NCBI GenBank assembly: GCA_001661515.1
Contig: LUVW01000027.1
Location: forward strand, 294,067 to 358,066
Reading direction: 5' to 3'
Length of the DNA stretch: 64,000 bases
Source: Capniomyces stellatus
Taxonomy: Eukaryota > Kickxellomycota > Harpellomycetes > Harpellales > Legeriomycetaceae
The notes under the pieces are model-generated. The model was not told where the DNA came from and did not search any database. It saw only the letters and a program-made list of their open reading frames with translations. Numbering within the stretch: position 1 is the first letter of the stretch; each line of letters begins with the position of its first letter. The position numbers were made by a program, and so were the translations under genes. Shown piece after piece: positions 42,401 through 53,221 of the stretch.

Positions 42401-45258
42401 GCCATTCAGCATACAAACCGGATCCAAACTCTCAACCCCCTTCTCCCCACCAATCTTCCCGCTCATCTTCACCAAGTCTGGCCTGTTGCTTGCCCGAAAC
42501 AGCGCCTGCACCACAAAGCACAAATAGTTCATTCTGTCTACAAACTTCTTCAGCTCAACCATACACCTCCTTACCTGCACATACTTTGTGTTTTTAGGGA
42601 CCAAATACGCCCCGTAGTTCATCAACGCCCTCAACTCACTCAGTTCCGCCTTCCTGTCCTTTCTTGCTGACATCGCCTTGTACGCCCTGTACCACAACAA
42701 CGCCCCCCTCTGTGTCTTTGTCATTCCACCCCCCATCTTTACCAACTCCTCATCTGAATACCTGTACTTTGCCACCACCTTATGCTCCCTTGCCTTGCCC
42801 TCCTGCTTCTCTGCCCAAATCTCTGCGCACAACTCACTATAATCCCTCAAACACGCCCTCCTTTCTGCCCCAGCCACCTCTCCATCCCCTTTCGCGTCCC
42901 CTCCTTCTCCTTCTCTGTATGCCACCTTGCCGCCTACGCTTGTATTTGCTCCTGCTGTTTTGTTTGTGCATGCACAACTTAGCTCAGACAAGTACAACTG
43001 CATTTTACAGCTACAGCAATTCACCTCCTCTCCGCCTTCCTCCCTCTCCATCCCATAATCGCAACCAACCACTATCTCCTCAAACACCTCATCCACCCTC
43101 CTCCCAACACTTGCCGAGTGCCCCCTCATAAACTCCCTCAGCTCGTCCCGGTCCCTCAGCTCCATCTCAATCACCCGCTCAACCGCTTCTACCAGACTGT
43201 CCGGCTTTGTCTCCTGCCTCCTCTCGTAGCTGTCGTTGATCCTAACCACCATTTCCTGGTGCGAAAACACTGGCATCCTCTTGTACTTTCTGTAGTGCTC
43301 GCTGCTGCTCAAACTGAACTCCAGCCAATCAAACGTCGCAAAATTCACTGCCTCGTTGAAGTTGAATCCCTGGTTTATCCCCGCATGGTAAGACTGCGGA
43401 AACGTCACCACAAACTCTCCTGGCCCTTGGTCCAATGTATACACGCTCACCTTCTTCTCCTTTAAAATCTTTGGACTCAACATCGTCACTAGCTGAAACA
43501 GCAGGTCTGGCTCCGCCTCAAACAGCTCAGGAACAGTTTCTCTCATCGCCCTCTCAAAATCTTCCCCCTCACTCCCCGGAATTCCATACCACGTCTTCTC
43601 ATCGCCCCAATGCATGTAATTTATCGAGTACGTGTAATGGTCCTCGTTATGCCAGCAAAACGCCGACATTGTCATTCCCACATACAACCACGGCGACGTC
43701 ATTCCGCATATATCCTGTCTACAGTAATTAAACAACGACCTCTCGTCAAACGGAAGCCGCGTCAAATTCCATCGATCTTCCTCCTCCTCCTCCTCCTCCT
43801 CCTCCTCCTCCTCCTCCTCTCCACCCTCTCTCTTCTTCTGCCTCTGCCTCTCAACCGTCGGAAATCCCGTCCCGTACCTCGACGACTGCAGATCTGCCCC
43901 ATACTCTACCGTCACATCCTCATTCACCAATGATACGCACTCCCAAAACTTCTCCTCCACCCTAAACAACCGCTCTTCTTTGCTCCCCGCCTTCTCCAGC
44001 CCTGGAAACATCCGCCTTTTAAACTCATCCGACTTTTCTTGAAATTCCCTCAACGTGTACTCTGACCCCTCCTCAAACCCATACTCTAGCCAGTCATCGT
44101 CCTCTGACTCTGTCAAACTCTCTCCATCCTCGCTCCCCCTCTCACCCTCGCTGCTATTATTGCTCGTGTACTCATCTCCATCATCATTCTCCTCATGTCC
44201 CCCCACCACCTGGTCCTCTATTACACTACCTATTTCTCTCACTCCCGCTTCTGCTTCCTCTCCCCTTCGTCTTTTTCTTCTGCTCTTGTTCTCTTCTTTT
44301 TTTACACCCTCACTTTCATTCTCTATTTCACCCTCTTTTCTTTTCCCTCCCCCGCCATTATGCTTTCCCAACGCCTTTCCCGCCGCTTCCAAGTGCTCCT
44401 CAAATGGCAGTATTATCTTGATAAACACGCTTTTCAAACTATTCGACAACGACGTGCACGACTTGCTATCGTATTCCATCGCTCTTCCTATTTCTGCCCA
44501 CAACTTTTTCGACGTAACCTATTTTACCCACATACACACATATATGTTTATACCCATCATTAGTCCCTCTTCATTTCTCTTCAATTCAAACCATGTAATA
44601 CCACCACCACCACCATCCATCCCCAACTCACAACTCACAATATTGCTTCTTCACTTACCTCATGATGTCCCCCTCTCTTCTCCACTTCCTTTTGCAGCTT
44701 TGCGAAATCAATTGGCTTCCGGTCCAGTTGCGGTATTTTAAACAACGGCTGCCCAAGCTTTTCATGATACGCAAACAACTGCTCCGTGTAGCTCTTCTTC
44801 AACCTGTTCACTCCCTCGAGTGCATTCAGCTGCTGCTTCCTCGTTGGAAATCTAAACCTATTTACATCCAAACTAAATTCGCTCTTCCATTCTTTTGGCG
44901 GTTTGATCTTTATTATCCCATACTTCTCTCCCTCCTGCCGAATGCTCTCTATATACCTTATCGGATCCTTAAACTCCTCCATTGTTGGGTAAAACGTCTG
45001 TGCCTCAGCCAACCCAAAAACATTTCTTCTTGGCTTATTCTTAATTTCCTCACTTTTCTTCCCCCTTTCTTTACCCCTCCTCTGCCCTCTAATTTCTACA
45101 TTATTCTCCCTATCTTTTATATCCTTCATGTCATAATAAAACTGCGGCTGCGCCACACTATCAATATCAAATTTCTTTGCTTTTTCACTCTTTGTCCCCT
45201 CGTGTCTTTTTGATCTCCTCCTCCCCTCCGGTACATTTATTGCCCGCTTCATATTCAT
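39416..45258 (-). CDS. KDM5/JARID1-family histone H3K4 demethylase
   Basis: Two exons, 45258-44659 and 44518-39416, phase 0, 1,900 residues. KDM5 enzymes are Fe(II)/2-oxoglutarate oxygenases that remove H3K4 methylation. Order: basic N-terminus; JmjN (AQTFYPTMEEFKDPIRYIE, about 88-130); ARID split by the intron (NRLKKSYTEQLFAYHEKLG ... VTSKKLWAEIGRAMEY); a low-complexity acidic/basic stretch where PHD1 should be; GFEEGSEYTLREFQEKSDEF; DVTVEYGADLQSSRYGTGFP; JmjC with His-x-Glu in FCWHNEDHYTYSINYMHWG (about residue 490) and the second His in FPQSYHAGINQGFNFNEAVNF; C5HC2 zinc region with CSCKMQLYLSELSCAC; PLU-1 helical region; a PHD finger (CLCLLPEYGMMVSCDTC ... CPVC) and a final PHD (CICQATPQSD ... 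CDFCNDYYHLNC ... CPIC). A Glu run of about 15 precedes JmjC. Catalytic residues are intact, so activity is likely. The first PHD finger of the family is missing. Confidence 0.93.
43777..43818. repeat. CTC trinucleotide repeat encoding poly-Glu in KDM5
   Basis: About 14 tandem CTC triplets on the plus strand, GAG on the sense strand, encode the Glu run just before the JmjC domain. Confidence 0.85.
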
Positions 45259-47271
45259 ACACTCGCTTTATTGTTTGCTTCTTCCCTCCCGCTTTTATTC
45301 CTGTAACTATGCCCTTTATTCAAATCTCCAAAACTTCTCTTCCTCTTTTTCTCGCTATCTCTCGATATATTTTCCGTCTTTAGACCTTTGGTCTCCCACT
45401 AATGCTTGACAATACCCCCCTTGCCTTTTCTCTCTTTATGTCTTTATATTTCAATACCGTATACCTGTGTAGATCGATATATCTACCACTTCTCGCGTTT
45501 ACGCCTCTATTTCTATCTACCAATATTTCTACGTTTATGTCTATTTATTTCGTGTTTTTGTGTCAAGATCACCAAATCTTTGTATATCTTTCTTTTATTG
45601 CTCGCGTATTATTTTACTCCTTCTTTTGCTCACTGCTTCATGCTTGATCTTTGCTAGATTTGATACCCCTTTTTTGATTAACATACATATATCAATCTTT
45701 ATATTTCCGGTTCAGATATCTTGTCGTCAATACTTTTTTATTTTGTTTTTGATAAAAATATAATCACTATGTTCCCGTTTTCCGTTCGTGTTGATACTAC
45801 ACTATCTCTTTCTTTTCTTTTATTGTAATCTCTCTTGGATAAACTATTGCTTTAGCGTCATTAAAGTTGCTTTAAAATACTATTAGAATCGGTTTTACAC
45901 CCTATTCCCAATCTCGATATCTCTTATATTTCTCGAATTTTTTTTTTACACTTTAATGTTCCATTTCAGCTTAATTATTAATTTATTATTTTAGTTTATT
46001 TTAATTTATTCCAATTTATTTCAGTTTATTCTAATTTATTTCAGTTTTATTTCAGTTCTATTTCAGTTTTATTTCAGTTTTATTTCAGTTTTATTTTAGT
46101 TTTATTTCAGTTTATTAATTTTTTTGCTCTGGTTGTTTTTTAATTGCTATTTATCCAATTTCTCTTTGTCACCGAATTCCATTATTCGTCTATTCTACTT
46201 TTTTTTTATTACTCACTTGCCAACTTTTGTCTACAATTTGTGCCAAATTGCACCTTTAATAAAGCGAAAACAAGTTGATAAATAGTTTTATTTTTTTTAC
46301 TTTACGTTCCATTCCTTTGTTTTACTCGGCACTACCAATTTTCTATTTCAACTTCAACTGTATTCTAGCCACCACAATTATATATTTACAAACTTGGCTG
46401 TATTATTAACTCAATTATTATTCCTCTTGATTGATATTTAATCTTTTATTTCCCCTTTAGCTTGTATTTCCTATTTTAACTGATTTTATTTATAATCGTC
46501 TTTTGATTTTATCTATTTTTTTACTTTTTATTTCCTAATTATTATTTTCTAATTATTTTAAACCATCCATTGCTTTTCGCAAACACATCAACATATTCAC
46601 ACAGCCAAAAAATAAAAGCACTTCAAATTGAAATAAAAATCAGCACACTTTTATTAGTCACTGTTAATCCTTGAAATCTTTTGCAGGGCAACCTTTAGTT
46701 TTTTTTCCATATTTTTTTCTTTGCCTTACTTTTCCCAATTTTGATCTTTTCACTCATTTTCTACCATGCATTCAAGTCGATTATTCTAGTAACACGCCTT
46801 TTTGCTTTTTGCTTTCTGCCTTTTGCATTTTGCTTTGGTAATACCTGTTTTGTTTTCCAATTTGCATGTCAAGCCCATATCCCAACATCACCCTATTTTT
46901 TTATTTAATATTAATCCCAACTCTATCACCGATAATCTTTTTCATCAAGTATATCAATACTTGAGTGGTCAGCCTTTTTTGTACATGTTTTATCGACTTT
47001 TTTTCACTTTAAACCAATTTGTGTATATTGTACTTTATACGCTTTATTTGCCTCTACTGTCATTTAAATAAACTTAAAATACTCTAGCTCACTATAAAAA
47101 AAAGCAGATTATATTAACAGCAGAAAAATTGTTGGCAATAACACCACTATCCAAAAACAATACAGCCGTCGAGTCCAAAAGTATTGCTTCTTTGTGTGCT
47201 AAGCCTTTATAACCTGTACCATGCATCAACATCAACTTAATAACACCAATGCATCAACTAGGCCACTTGGG
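45259..47271. other. AT-rich spacer upstream of KDM5, no gene seen
   Basis: Two kilobases of T-rich plus strand. Frames here (for example 45402-45657 and 46802-47071) are Phe/Leu/Tyr-rich translations of T-rich DNA. It contains the 11-base repeat array listed separately. Confidence 0.55.
45969..46116. repeat. Degenerate tandem array of an 11-base TTTATTTCAGT unit
   Basis: About a dozen imperfect copies, beginning as TTTAATTTATT-like words and becoming regular TTTATTTCAGT toward the 3' end. It lies in the spacer upstream of KDM5. Confidence 0.7.
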
Positions 47272-47430
47272 TTACGACGGTAACTCCAACCTGGCTGCTC
47301 TAGCAACAGCATAATTCTTTGCGCACTGCCTTATCAGAACAATGTTGTAAACAACACCCATGATGATTAAATAAATCATCCCTGCCATCATAGCACCGCT
47401 ATCCGAAGTGCAATATATACTGCCTAGCAT
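47272..47430 (-). CDS. Possible 52-residue single-pass membrane protein
   Basis: A minus-strand frame from ATG (47430) to TAA (47272) gives MLGSIYCTSDSGAMMAGM, a hydrophobic span IYLIIMGVVYNIVLI, then a basic tail RQCAKNYAVARAARLELPS. The base composition is visibly less AT-rich than the flanks, and the hydrophobic-then-basic layout resembles tiny inner-membrane subunits. I do not recognise it. CTAATAACGATGCTAG just upstream looks like a branch site plus 3' splice acceptor, so this may instead be the last exon of a gene whose first exon I could not place. Confidence 0.35.
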   Translation of the reverse strand: MLGSIYCTSDSGAMMAGMIYLIIMGVVYNIVLIRQCAKNYAVARAARLELPS

Positions 47431-48879
47431 CGTTATTAGACTACTTTATAATATTATAATTGTAAATGTTTGAACTGTTGTTGATCTGTAATAAAGACCT
47501 TGTACCCTATATCAAGACTGGTGTATAACTAACTACAAATAAATTGATTACTGAATCCTAGTGTGTATTTGGAAAAATTAAATTAAGTTGAAGACTAAAT
47601 TGTCAAAGCTGCAAAGTCCAAACCGAAGCGCTCTTGGTCTTGCTTTATATATATATATATATATATTGTTGATCTTGTTTTATACAATTTAGCTTGGGCC
47701 AAAACTCCACTGAGAAAGTAAGATTTAAAATCCGTTTTTTTTCTAGGCAAAAGCAGATATTAAAGTACGATATTTAAACGTGACTTTGAAACATTGTGCT
47801 TTATTGGTCTTGGTGCCAGCCAACTCGGGTTGTGGCCCAATAATTAGTGTGTTAAAGATTTGCTTTTTGGTTGTAATTACAAAATAGTACAATATTTGCA
47901 GTGATTAACATCAGTGTTCATTAGAACTGCCGACAATTAAAAATCAAAATTCTCCAAAGTGCACATCTAAACGACACCTTTCATCAAACTCAACATACCA
48001 CTTGGTTAAGAGTACATGGATAAACTAATTGCTTGCTTTGGCGTAAGAGCGTCAATTGAGTTCATTTACAATTTTAGCAAAAGTAGACAAGAAACCACTT
48101 TGACTTGGAAGACCACTTTGACTTGGAAACTATTTCGAGCTGGAAACCACCTTTTGAATTTATTTCGAGATGGTTTGACGGATAGTCGCTTTTCATGGTT
48201 GCCTTCATTCTTGTTTAAAGCACCTCCCGATTAAAAACAATAATAATACGCGGTTAATTGAAGACAGCGGTCCCATCGTTGGCTTTTGGTACAATACGAT
48301 TGTTTTTGTTGAAACAAACCCACTGTAAGCACCATTTACATCTTTGTAGAAATATCGATTGAATTTTAGGAACTTATTGTTGCCAATAACGAGGAGAATT
48401 TAGAAATTGCCATCCAATTGTAGAACAATAATGTCAAGCTAATAAGCCAAACAATATCCAATTAATCAGCCAATTGTTTATTTGCAGTTTTGTGGATACA
48501 AACTCGATAATACACAATTGCTCCACACCACCACCACCACTTCCTCCCCAAAAAAAAATGAGAATAAAAACAACGCCGTGATTCGACTCTATTGGGTAAA
48601 ATCGCTTTACGATATCCACTGAAAAGAAGCATAAATAAATATACCAAGGGTTATATTCAGATTTATTTCCTAAAGTTATAGTTTCTAAGCGGCGGATCAA
48701 AAGAGTCAATTTGTTGAAACCAAAGCACCAAAAGACCAACAGATCTGTTTTATCGATCAATGCCCACAAAACATGCCAGTTATGTTAAAATCAAAGTTAC
48801 AGTGGGACTGGCACCCCAAGACTGTCGATTGTGCCTGTATCAATGTGAACGTTTATTCATAATGGCAGCTGAGCAAAAG
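47431..48879. other. Intergenic spacer, no gene seen
   Basis: AT-rich spacer with a TA dinucleotide run at about 47647-47667. Short frames at 48016-48234 and 48434-48769 lack motifs. Confidence 0.5.
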
Positions 48880-48887
48880 TATAAATA
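48880..48887 (+). promoter_or_regulatory. TATA box of GPI-anchored protein gene
   Basis: TATAAATA 163 bases upstream of the ATG at 49043, the same octamer and nearly the same spacing as at trypsin gene 1. Confidence 0.4.
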
Positions 48888-49042
48888 CAGCAAAAAACGG
48901 TGTTGGAGACTAATAGAGTTGAAAAAACTGTTTAGTTAATATTTATATCATATTATTTTCCACTTTGTTCAAACAAAAAAAATATATAAGCAAGCATAAG
49001 CTTTATACATCACTTTAAAAGCTGACCATAATAATAATTACA

Positions 49043-49636
49043 ATGAAGTTCATAGTTGTTTCTGCATTAGCTATTGCAGTGTATGGCCAATCAGCTTCAC
49101 CACAGCCAAAAGAGACACAGCTCTTGTCTTCATTATCAAATTTGTTGTTGTCGGCTACTCAGTCATCAGGTAAATCGCTAAATTCAGAGGCCTCATACAC
49201 AGGAAGTAGCGGTACGTCGTCAGTTAACGGAACCCCAAGCAGTTTGAACTCTGGAATTCCGACCCCGACATCTGGAGCAAGTGTCTCAAAGTCAAGCATA
49301 CCACTATTATCAAAGGCAACAGCATCAGCACCATTATCAGCACCATTATCAGCACCATTATCAGCATCGGCATCAGCATCGGCATCAGCACCATTATCGG
49401 TATCGGCATCAGCACCATTATCGGTATCGGCATCAGCACCACTATCAGCATCAGCACCACTATCAGCATCAGCACCGTCATCAGCATCAAGCGCATCAGA
49501 ACTCAAGAGTGGAGAACCACAAGATACCAGCGAACCTATAAAGGAGGCGCTAAAGCTATCACCTGGTGTTTCTAAAAAGTCAGTATCGATACTTGTATTA
49601 GCCTCTGTTGTTGTTGTTGGCGCGGCTTTGTTCTAA
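49043..49636 (+). CDS. Ser/Ala-rich GPI-anchored surface protein with ASAPLS repeats
   Basis: A 197-residue intronless secreted protein. Signal peptide MKFIVVSALAIAVYG with a predicted cut near Gly15-Gln16, a Ser/Thr/Asn-rich stalk, a repeat region (about residues 93-151) of Ser-Ala-Pro-Leu units in two spellings (APLSAS and APLSVS, plus SASASASA), and a hydrophobic C-terminal tail (VSILVLASVVVVGAALF) of GPI type. There is no enzymatic domain and no Cys in the mature region. Such proteins are O-glycosylated wall mucins or adhesin-like spacers. The repeat array (about 49318-49494) is built from CATCAGCACCATTATCAG and similar words, so copy number is likely variable between strains. A highly charged antisense frame through the repeat is a composition artefact. 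Confidence 0.85.
   Translation: MKFIVVSALAIAVYGQSASPQPKETQLLSSLSNLLLSATQSSGKSLNSEASYTGSSGTSSVNGTPSSLNSGIPTPTSGASVSKSSIPLLSKATASAPLSAPLSAPLSASASASASAPLSVSASAPLSVSASAPLSASAPLSASAPSSASSASELKSGEPQDTSEPIKEALKLSPGVSKKSVSILVLASVVVVGAALF
49318..49494. repeat. Coding tandem repeat in the GPI-anchored protein gene
   Basis: Units of 12 to 30 bases built from GCATCAGCACCATTATCAG-like words, in frame with the gene, encode the Ser-Ala-Pro-Leu repeats. Confidence 0.8.
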
Positions 49637-50575
49637 TCCTACACACCAAGATCAGGTTTTAATTCCATTAAGTGAGTGGATAGGAGCGAGTTATTAGTGG
49701 TTACAAGATCAGATTGGTATCATTTAATAGTTTTACTTTTCTTTTACAAACAAAAAAAAACAATAAACAGTAAAAAATAAAAAAAAGCAGAGTTGGATAA
49801 CTTGTATTGGTATTGAGCTTCCAAAGGCAAACTCAGCATTACTAGGAAGCTAATAGTGCTGAAATATAATATTATTGAGTAATACTTGGATATCTGGTGG
49901 TTAAACACGATGATTTTATGTACCGTCAACATGTCACATTTGGAGTGTTTTCAATGTAAACTGGAAGAGATAATAAATTCAATTGGATTTTAGAGATGTG
50001 CGTGAAAAGGGCCGAGTTTGAAGAGGCTAATACCAAAAAAAAAAAAAATACCCCGTGAGTACATTGGATGCATGATATTAAAAAAAAAAAAAGGCAATAG
50101 ATTTAAGATTGAGATTACCAAACCGAGTTGATAAAATTGATAAACCGACAAGATGTATTTACTTGTTCATAGGTCAGCTAAATAGGAGGGTGGAAATAAA
50201 AGGAGGATAAGATTCTAAACAAGCCAATAAACAAATAAACTCAATCTCAACCTCAAGCGAAATGGAAAGCGAAAGAGAAAAAAGTAGAAATTGAAATTGA
50301 TTAAAATTTGAGTTTTTTTTTATTTATTTTTGTTATTTTTTTAAAAAAAAGGTAAAAAAAATGGAAATAACAGATTGTTGTTAGCTCGACTTTGAAACCT
50401 GACGTCTTTTTGTAAAGAGTAAATTAGATTATCAAAAAGTAAAAGAATATATAAAGTAGGATATATTAATCTACAGGACAACCAGGTAGTATAAAAGACC
50501 AGAGCCAAGCGATATAGATAGATATACAGCAAAAAAAATAGGACAGGACAGGACAGGACAAACAAACAGACAGAA
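49637..50575. other. Intergenic spacer and 5' leader of the acyl-CoA-synthetase-like gene
   Basis: AT-rich with long A-runs (50036-50090). Four GGACA units (50541-50560) sit in the probable leader just before the ATG. No gene is seen. Confidence 0.5.
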
Positions 50576-52888
50576 ATGATTGATGGATTTTTAATGATAC
50601 AGGGGGTGCTGTTGTTTATAGCAGTGATGGCGTATTTTTTGTTTTTTTATTCAAAGAATGCAAAGCCGGATGCGCATGTTTTGCAAATTAGAGAGCAGTC
50701 GGACGTGACAAAGGTTCAGAGCAAAGATGCAGAGACATTGGTTTATAGGTCAAGGTTGACGGGGACAAGTTCGCCGTTGATGATGAGTTTGGATGAGGAG
50801 GTTCGGACTTTGCAGGAGGCGTTTGATAAGGGGGTGGAGGAAAATTCAGATGCAGTTGAGGTTAGGGGAAAGACGGCGGGGATGACGAAGGTAGTGAGGA
50901 GAAAAATGGACGTGGTTCAGATATGTTCAAAGAATGATGTGAATGTGGTTCGGAAAATGGGGTTGGAAGAGTTTATTGAAAAGACAAGGAAGTTTAGTAG
51001 CGGACTAAAGAAGCATGTGGGGTGGAAGAGCGGGGAAAGGGCAGCAGTGGTATTTTTGCTAGAGCCATGTATTGAATGGGTGGTGGGGTATGTGGGGTGT
51101 ATGCAGAGTGGGATAGTGGTTATTCCGTTGCAGCATACAGACACGGTAGAGAGGATCAGCGAGGTGGTGGAGGACAGTGGGGTAAAAGTGGTAGTGACAA
51201 GTGCAGAGTGGGCAAACAAGCTATCGGTAAGCAAGTCAAAGGGGCTAGACTTTGTGATTGTTGATATTGAAAGGAAGGAGGGAAAGAAGAAGGTGGGGGA
51301 GGAAGTTGAGACGGAGAAGGAGAGAGAGGAGAGGGAGAATAAGGTTAAGGTGGAAGAGAAGAGAGGATACAAGTACACAGAGTACAGTGCGGTGATAAAG
51401 CAGGGAAGCGAGAAGGGGGAGGAGAGAAAAGTGTTTAATTCGGATGTGGCGTATGTGCTGTATGAGAGAAGCAGTGAAGGGGAGTTGATTGGGAACAATA
51501 TTACGCACATGAATGCAGTATCAACGATGTGTTCGTATGTAGCGATGGTGCCGAACAGGCAGGCGATAAGCAAGCTGGACAAGGTGATGTTGGTGGAGAG
51601 TTTAGCGGACGCAACGGCGATAAACCTGCTGAACGTGGGGCTGTATATTGGGGGAGAAATAAGGCTTTCGGCATCGGATGATGCAGAGGTGTTGATAAAC
51701 GAGATGTTCAAGCTGAGGCCAACAATAGTGTACTTGGCGCAGAGTGTAATGAGGGACATGACTAGTTTGATGGATACATATATTGACCAGATGCCAGGCT
51801 TGGAGATCTGGCTGTTTAAGAACGGGCTGAAGTTTGCGCGTAGCTGTATAAGCAAGGGACACTTGCCAGGGTTTTCATTTTGGGACTTTAGTTTCTTTAT
51901 GCATTTTAGGATGCTGGTTGGCAACAAAATGCGGCTGGTGTACACGGTGGGCAACGATAGCGGGGAGGTGGTGAGCAGGTTCCGAGAATTCTTTGGGTGC
52001 CAGGTCCTGTGCACAGATGGACCAAGCGTGTGTGGAGGAGGAGTGGCTTGCGGGTTGTTTGGGGACTACACGCAGAAAAAGTATCCATCTGTAGGGCCTC
52101 CATTCCCTTGCAACGAGATCAAAATCCGAACTGTTGATGGTGCGGCAAACAAACTTAACATGAGCATCGACGACTTGCCTAACCCACAAGGCCAAATTGT
52201 TCTTCGTGGCGCCAACGTGTCGCAAAGCGTTTGGAACAAGGACTGTTTGCACGATGACGGCCGTGAGTACATGGAAAACCCCAAGGCTACTGAGGACGGA
52301 TGGGTCAACACTGGGCTGTTTGGCTCGTGGCAGCCCAACAGAACTCTCACCGTTTTGGGATCTGGTCCTGCAGATTTTGTTCTTGTCAAACGCGCTGATA
52401 AACACGTGCCTGTTTCCTTGGGTCATATCGAGAACCTGTGCATGCAGTCACCACTCATTGCCGACATCATCCTCAACTACTCTTCAGCTACCAGCTCATT
52501 GCCCGCCCGCGTAACCGCTAACGTCCATCCACGGTCATACGCCCTCGCTGCAGTCTCCAGAACCGCCAAGAAACCATACAACTTTACCACTGTTTCCCAA
52601 AACAAGTTCTGCAACACAATCATCTACAATGAACTCTGGAAAATCCTCGTGTCCAATGGCATTGACTTCTTCAACTTCCAACTGTCTGATGACTTTACTG
52701 AAAAACCTCTTTTGCCTACCTCCTCCTCCTCCTCCTCCTCCAACAACAACAACAACAACAACTCTCTCGCATCAAAGGACTCCCCCGTTCCTATCGACTT
52801 TTCTGTCAACCTGTTCCACCCCCGCTTTACCCGCTCTAACGCCTGGTACACGTGCGAAGGACGCCCAAATAGATCCAAACTAAACTAG
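50576..52888 (+). CDS. Long-chain acyl-CoA-synthetase-like protein with degenerate active site
   Basis: A 770-residue intronless protein. An N-terminal membrane anchor (FLMIQGVLLFIAVMAYFLFFY) is followed by a long-chain acyl-CoA-synthetase fold: KKHVGWKSGERAAVVFLLEPCIEWVVGYVGCMQSGIVVIPL, and later VGPPFPCNEIKI, which matches the family's VGAPLPCNEIK. The adenylation motifs are lost. The P-loop site reads YVLYERSSEGELIGNN (51443-51490) instead of YTSGSTGxPKG. The YGxTE site reads LCTDGPSVCG. The TGD site reads GWVNTGLFGSW, with Leu for Asp, and the DRKK site reads GSGPAD. The C-terminal Lys motif is not recognisable, and a Ser/Asn run interrupts that end. The frame is intact, so this is probably a maintained non-catalytic relative, perhaps an ER or lipid-droplet membrane scaffold; that role is inference. 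Sense-strand composition flips from G-rich to C-rich along the gene. Confidence 0.8.
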   Translation: MIDGFLMIQGVLLFIAVMAYFLFFYSKNAKPDAHVLQIREQSDVTKVQSKDAETLVYRSRLTGTSSPLMMSLDEEVRTLQEAFDKGVEENSDAVEVRGKTAGMTKVVRRKMDVVQICSKNDVNVVRKMGLEEFIEKTRKFSSGLKKHVGWKSGERAAVVFLLEPCIEWVVGYVGCMQSGIVVIPLQHTDTVERISEVVEDSGVKVVVTSAEWANKLSVSKSKGLDFVIVDIERKEGKKKVGEEVETEKEREERENKVKVEEKRGYKYTEYSAVIKQGSEKGEERKVFNSDVAYVLYERSSEGELIGNNITHMNAVSTMCSYVAMVPNRQAISKLDKVMLVESLADATAINLLNVGLYIGGEIRLSASDDAEVLINEMFKLRPTIVYLAQSVMRDMTSLMDTYIDQMPGLEIWLFKNGLKFARSCISKGHLPGFSFWDFSFFMHFRMLVGNKMRLVYTVGNDSGEVVSRFREFFGCQVLCTDGPSVCGGGVACGLFGDYTQKKYPSVGPPFPCNEIKIRTVDGAANKLNMSIDDLPNPQGQIVLRGANVSQSVWNKDCLHDDGREYMENPKATEDGWVNTGLFGSWQPNRTLTVLGSGPADFVLVKRADKHVPVSLGHIENLCMQSPLIADIILNYSSATSSLPARVTANVHPRSYALAAVSRTAKKPYNFTTVSQNKFCNTIIYNELWKILVSNGIDFFNFQLSDDFTEKPLLPTSSSSSSSNNNNNNNSLASKDSPVPIDFSVNLFHPRFTRSNAWYTCEGRPNRSKLN

Positions 52889-53221
52889 ATCTATCCAAAA
52901 AAATATATATTTACTTTTTCTACTTTTCTTTTTCTTCTTTTTTTCTCTGTTATATCTAGTTCAACGTTATATTGCAATATAAATAAATCTACATTTGCTT
53001 TTCAATCTTACAATCGAATTAATCTCGGCCGTTTATACCACATTACTTTTTTTCCATACTTTTTTTCCATACTTTGCTCTTATGCAAAATATATTAAAAT
53101 ATATTAAAATATAATAAAATAGTCAAGTCTATTAACATGATAACAAACGTAAAGTAAAAAACAAACAAACAAACAGACAAACAAATAAATAAACAAATAA
53201 TTAATTAATTAAACAATAAAC
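52889..53221. other. Convergent intergenic spacer
   Basis: 333 AT-rich bases between the 3' ends of the synthetase-like gene and CAF-1. No gene is seen. Confidence 0.6.

Noticed and set aside
40884..43933. Many plus-strand Pro/Ser/Leu-rich frames of 60-155 codons
   Set aside because: All are antisense to the KDM5 exon, whose conserved domains fix the true strand.
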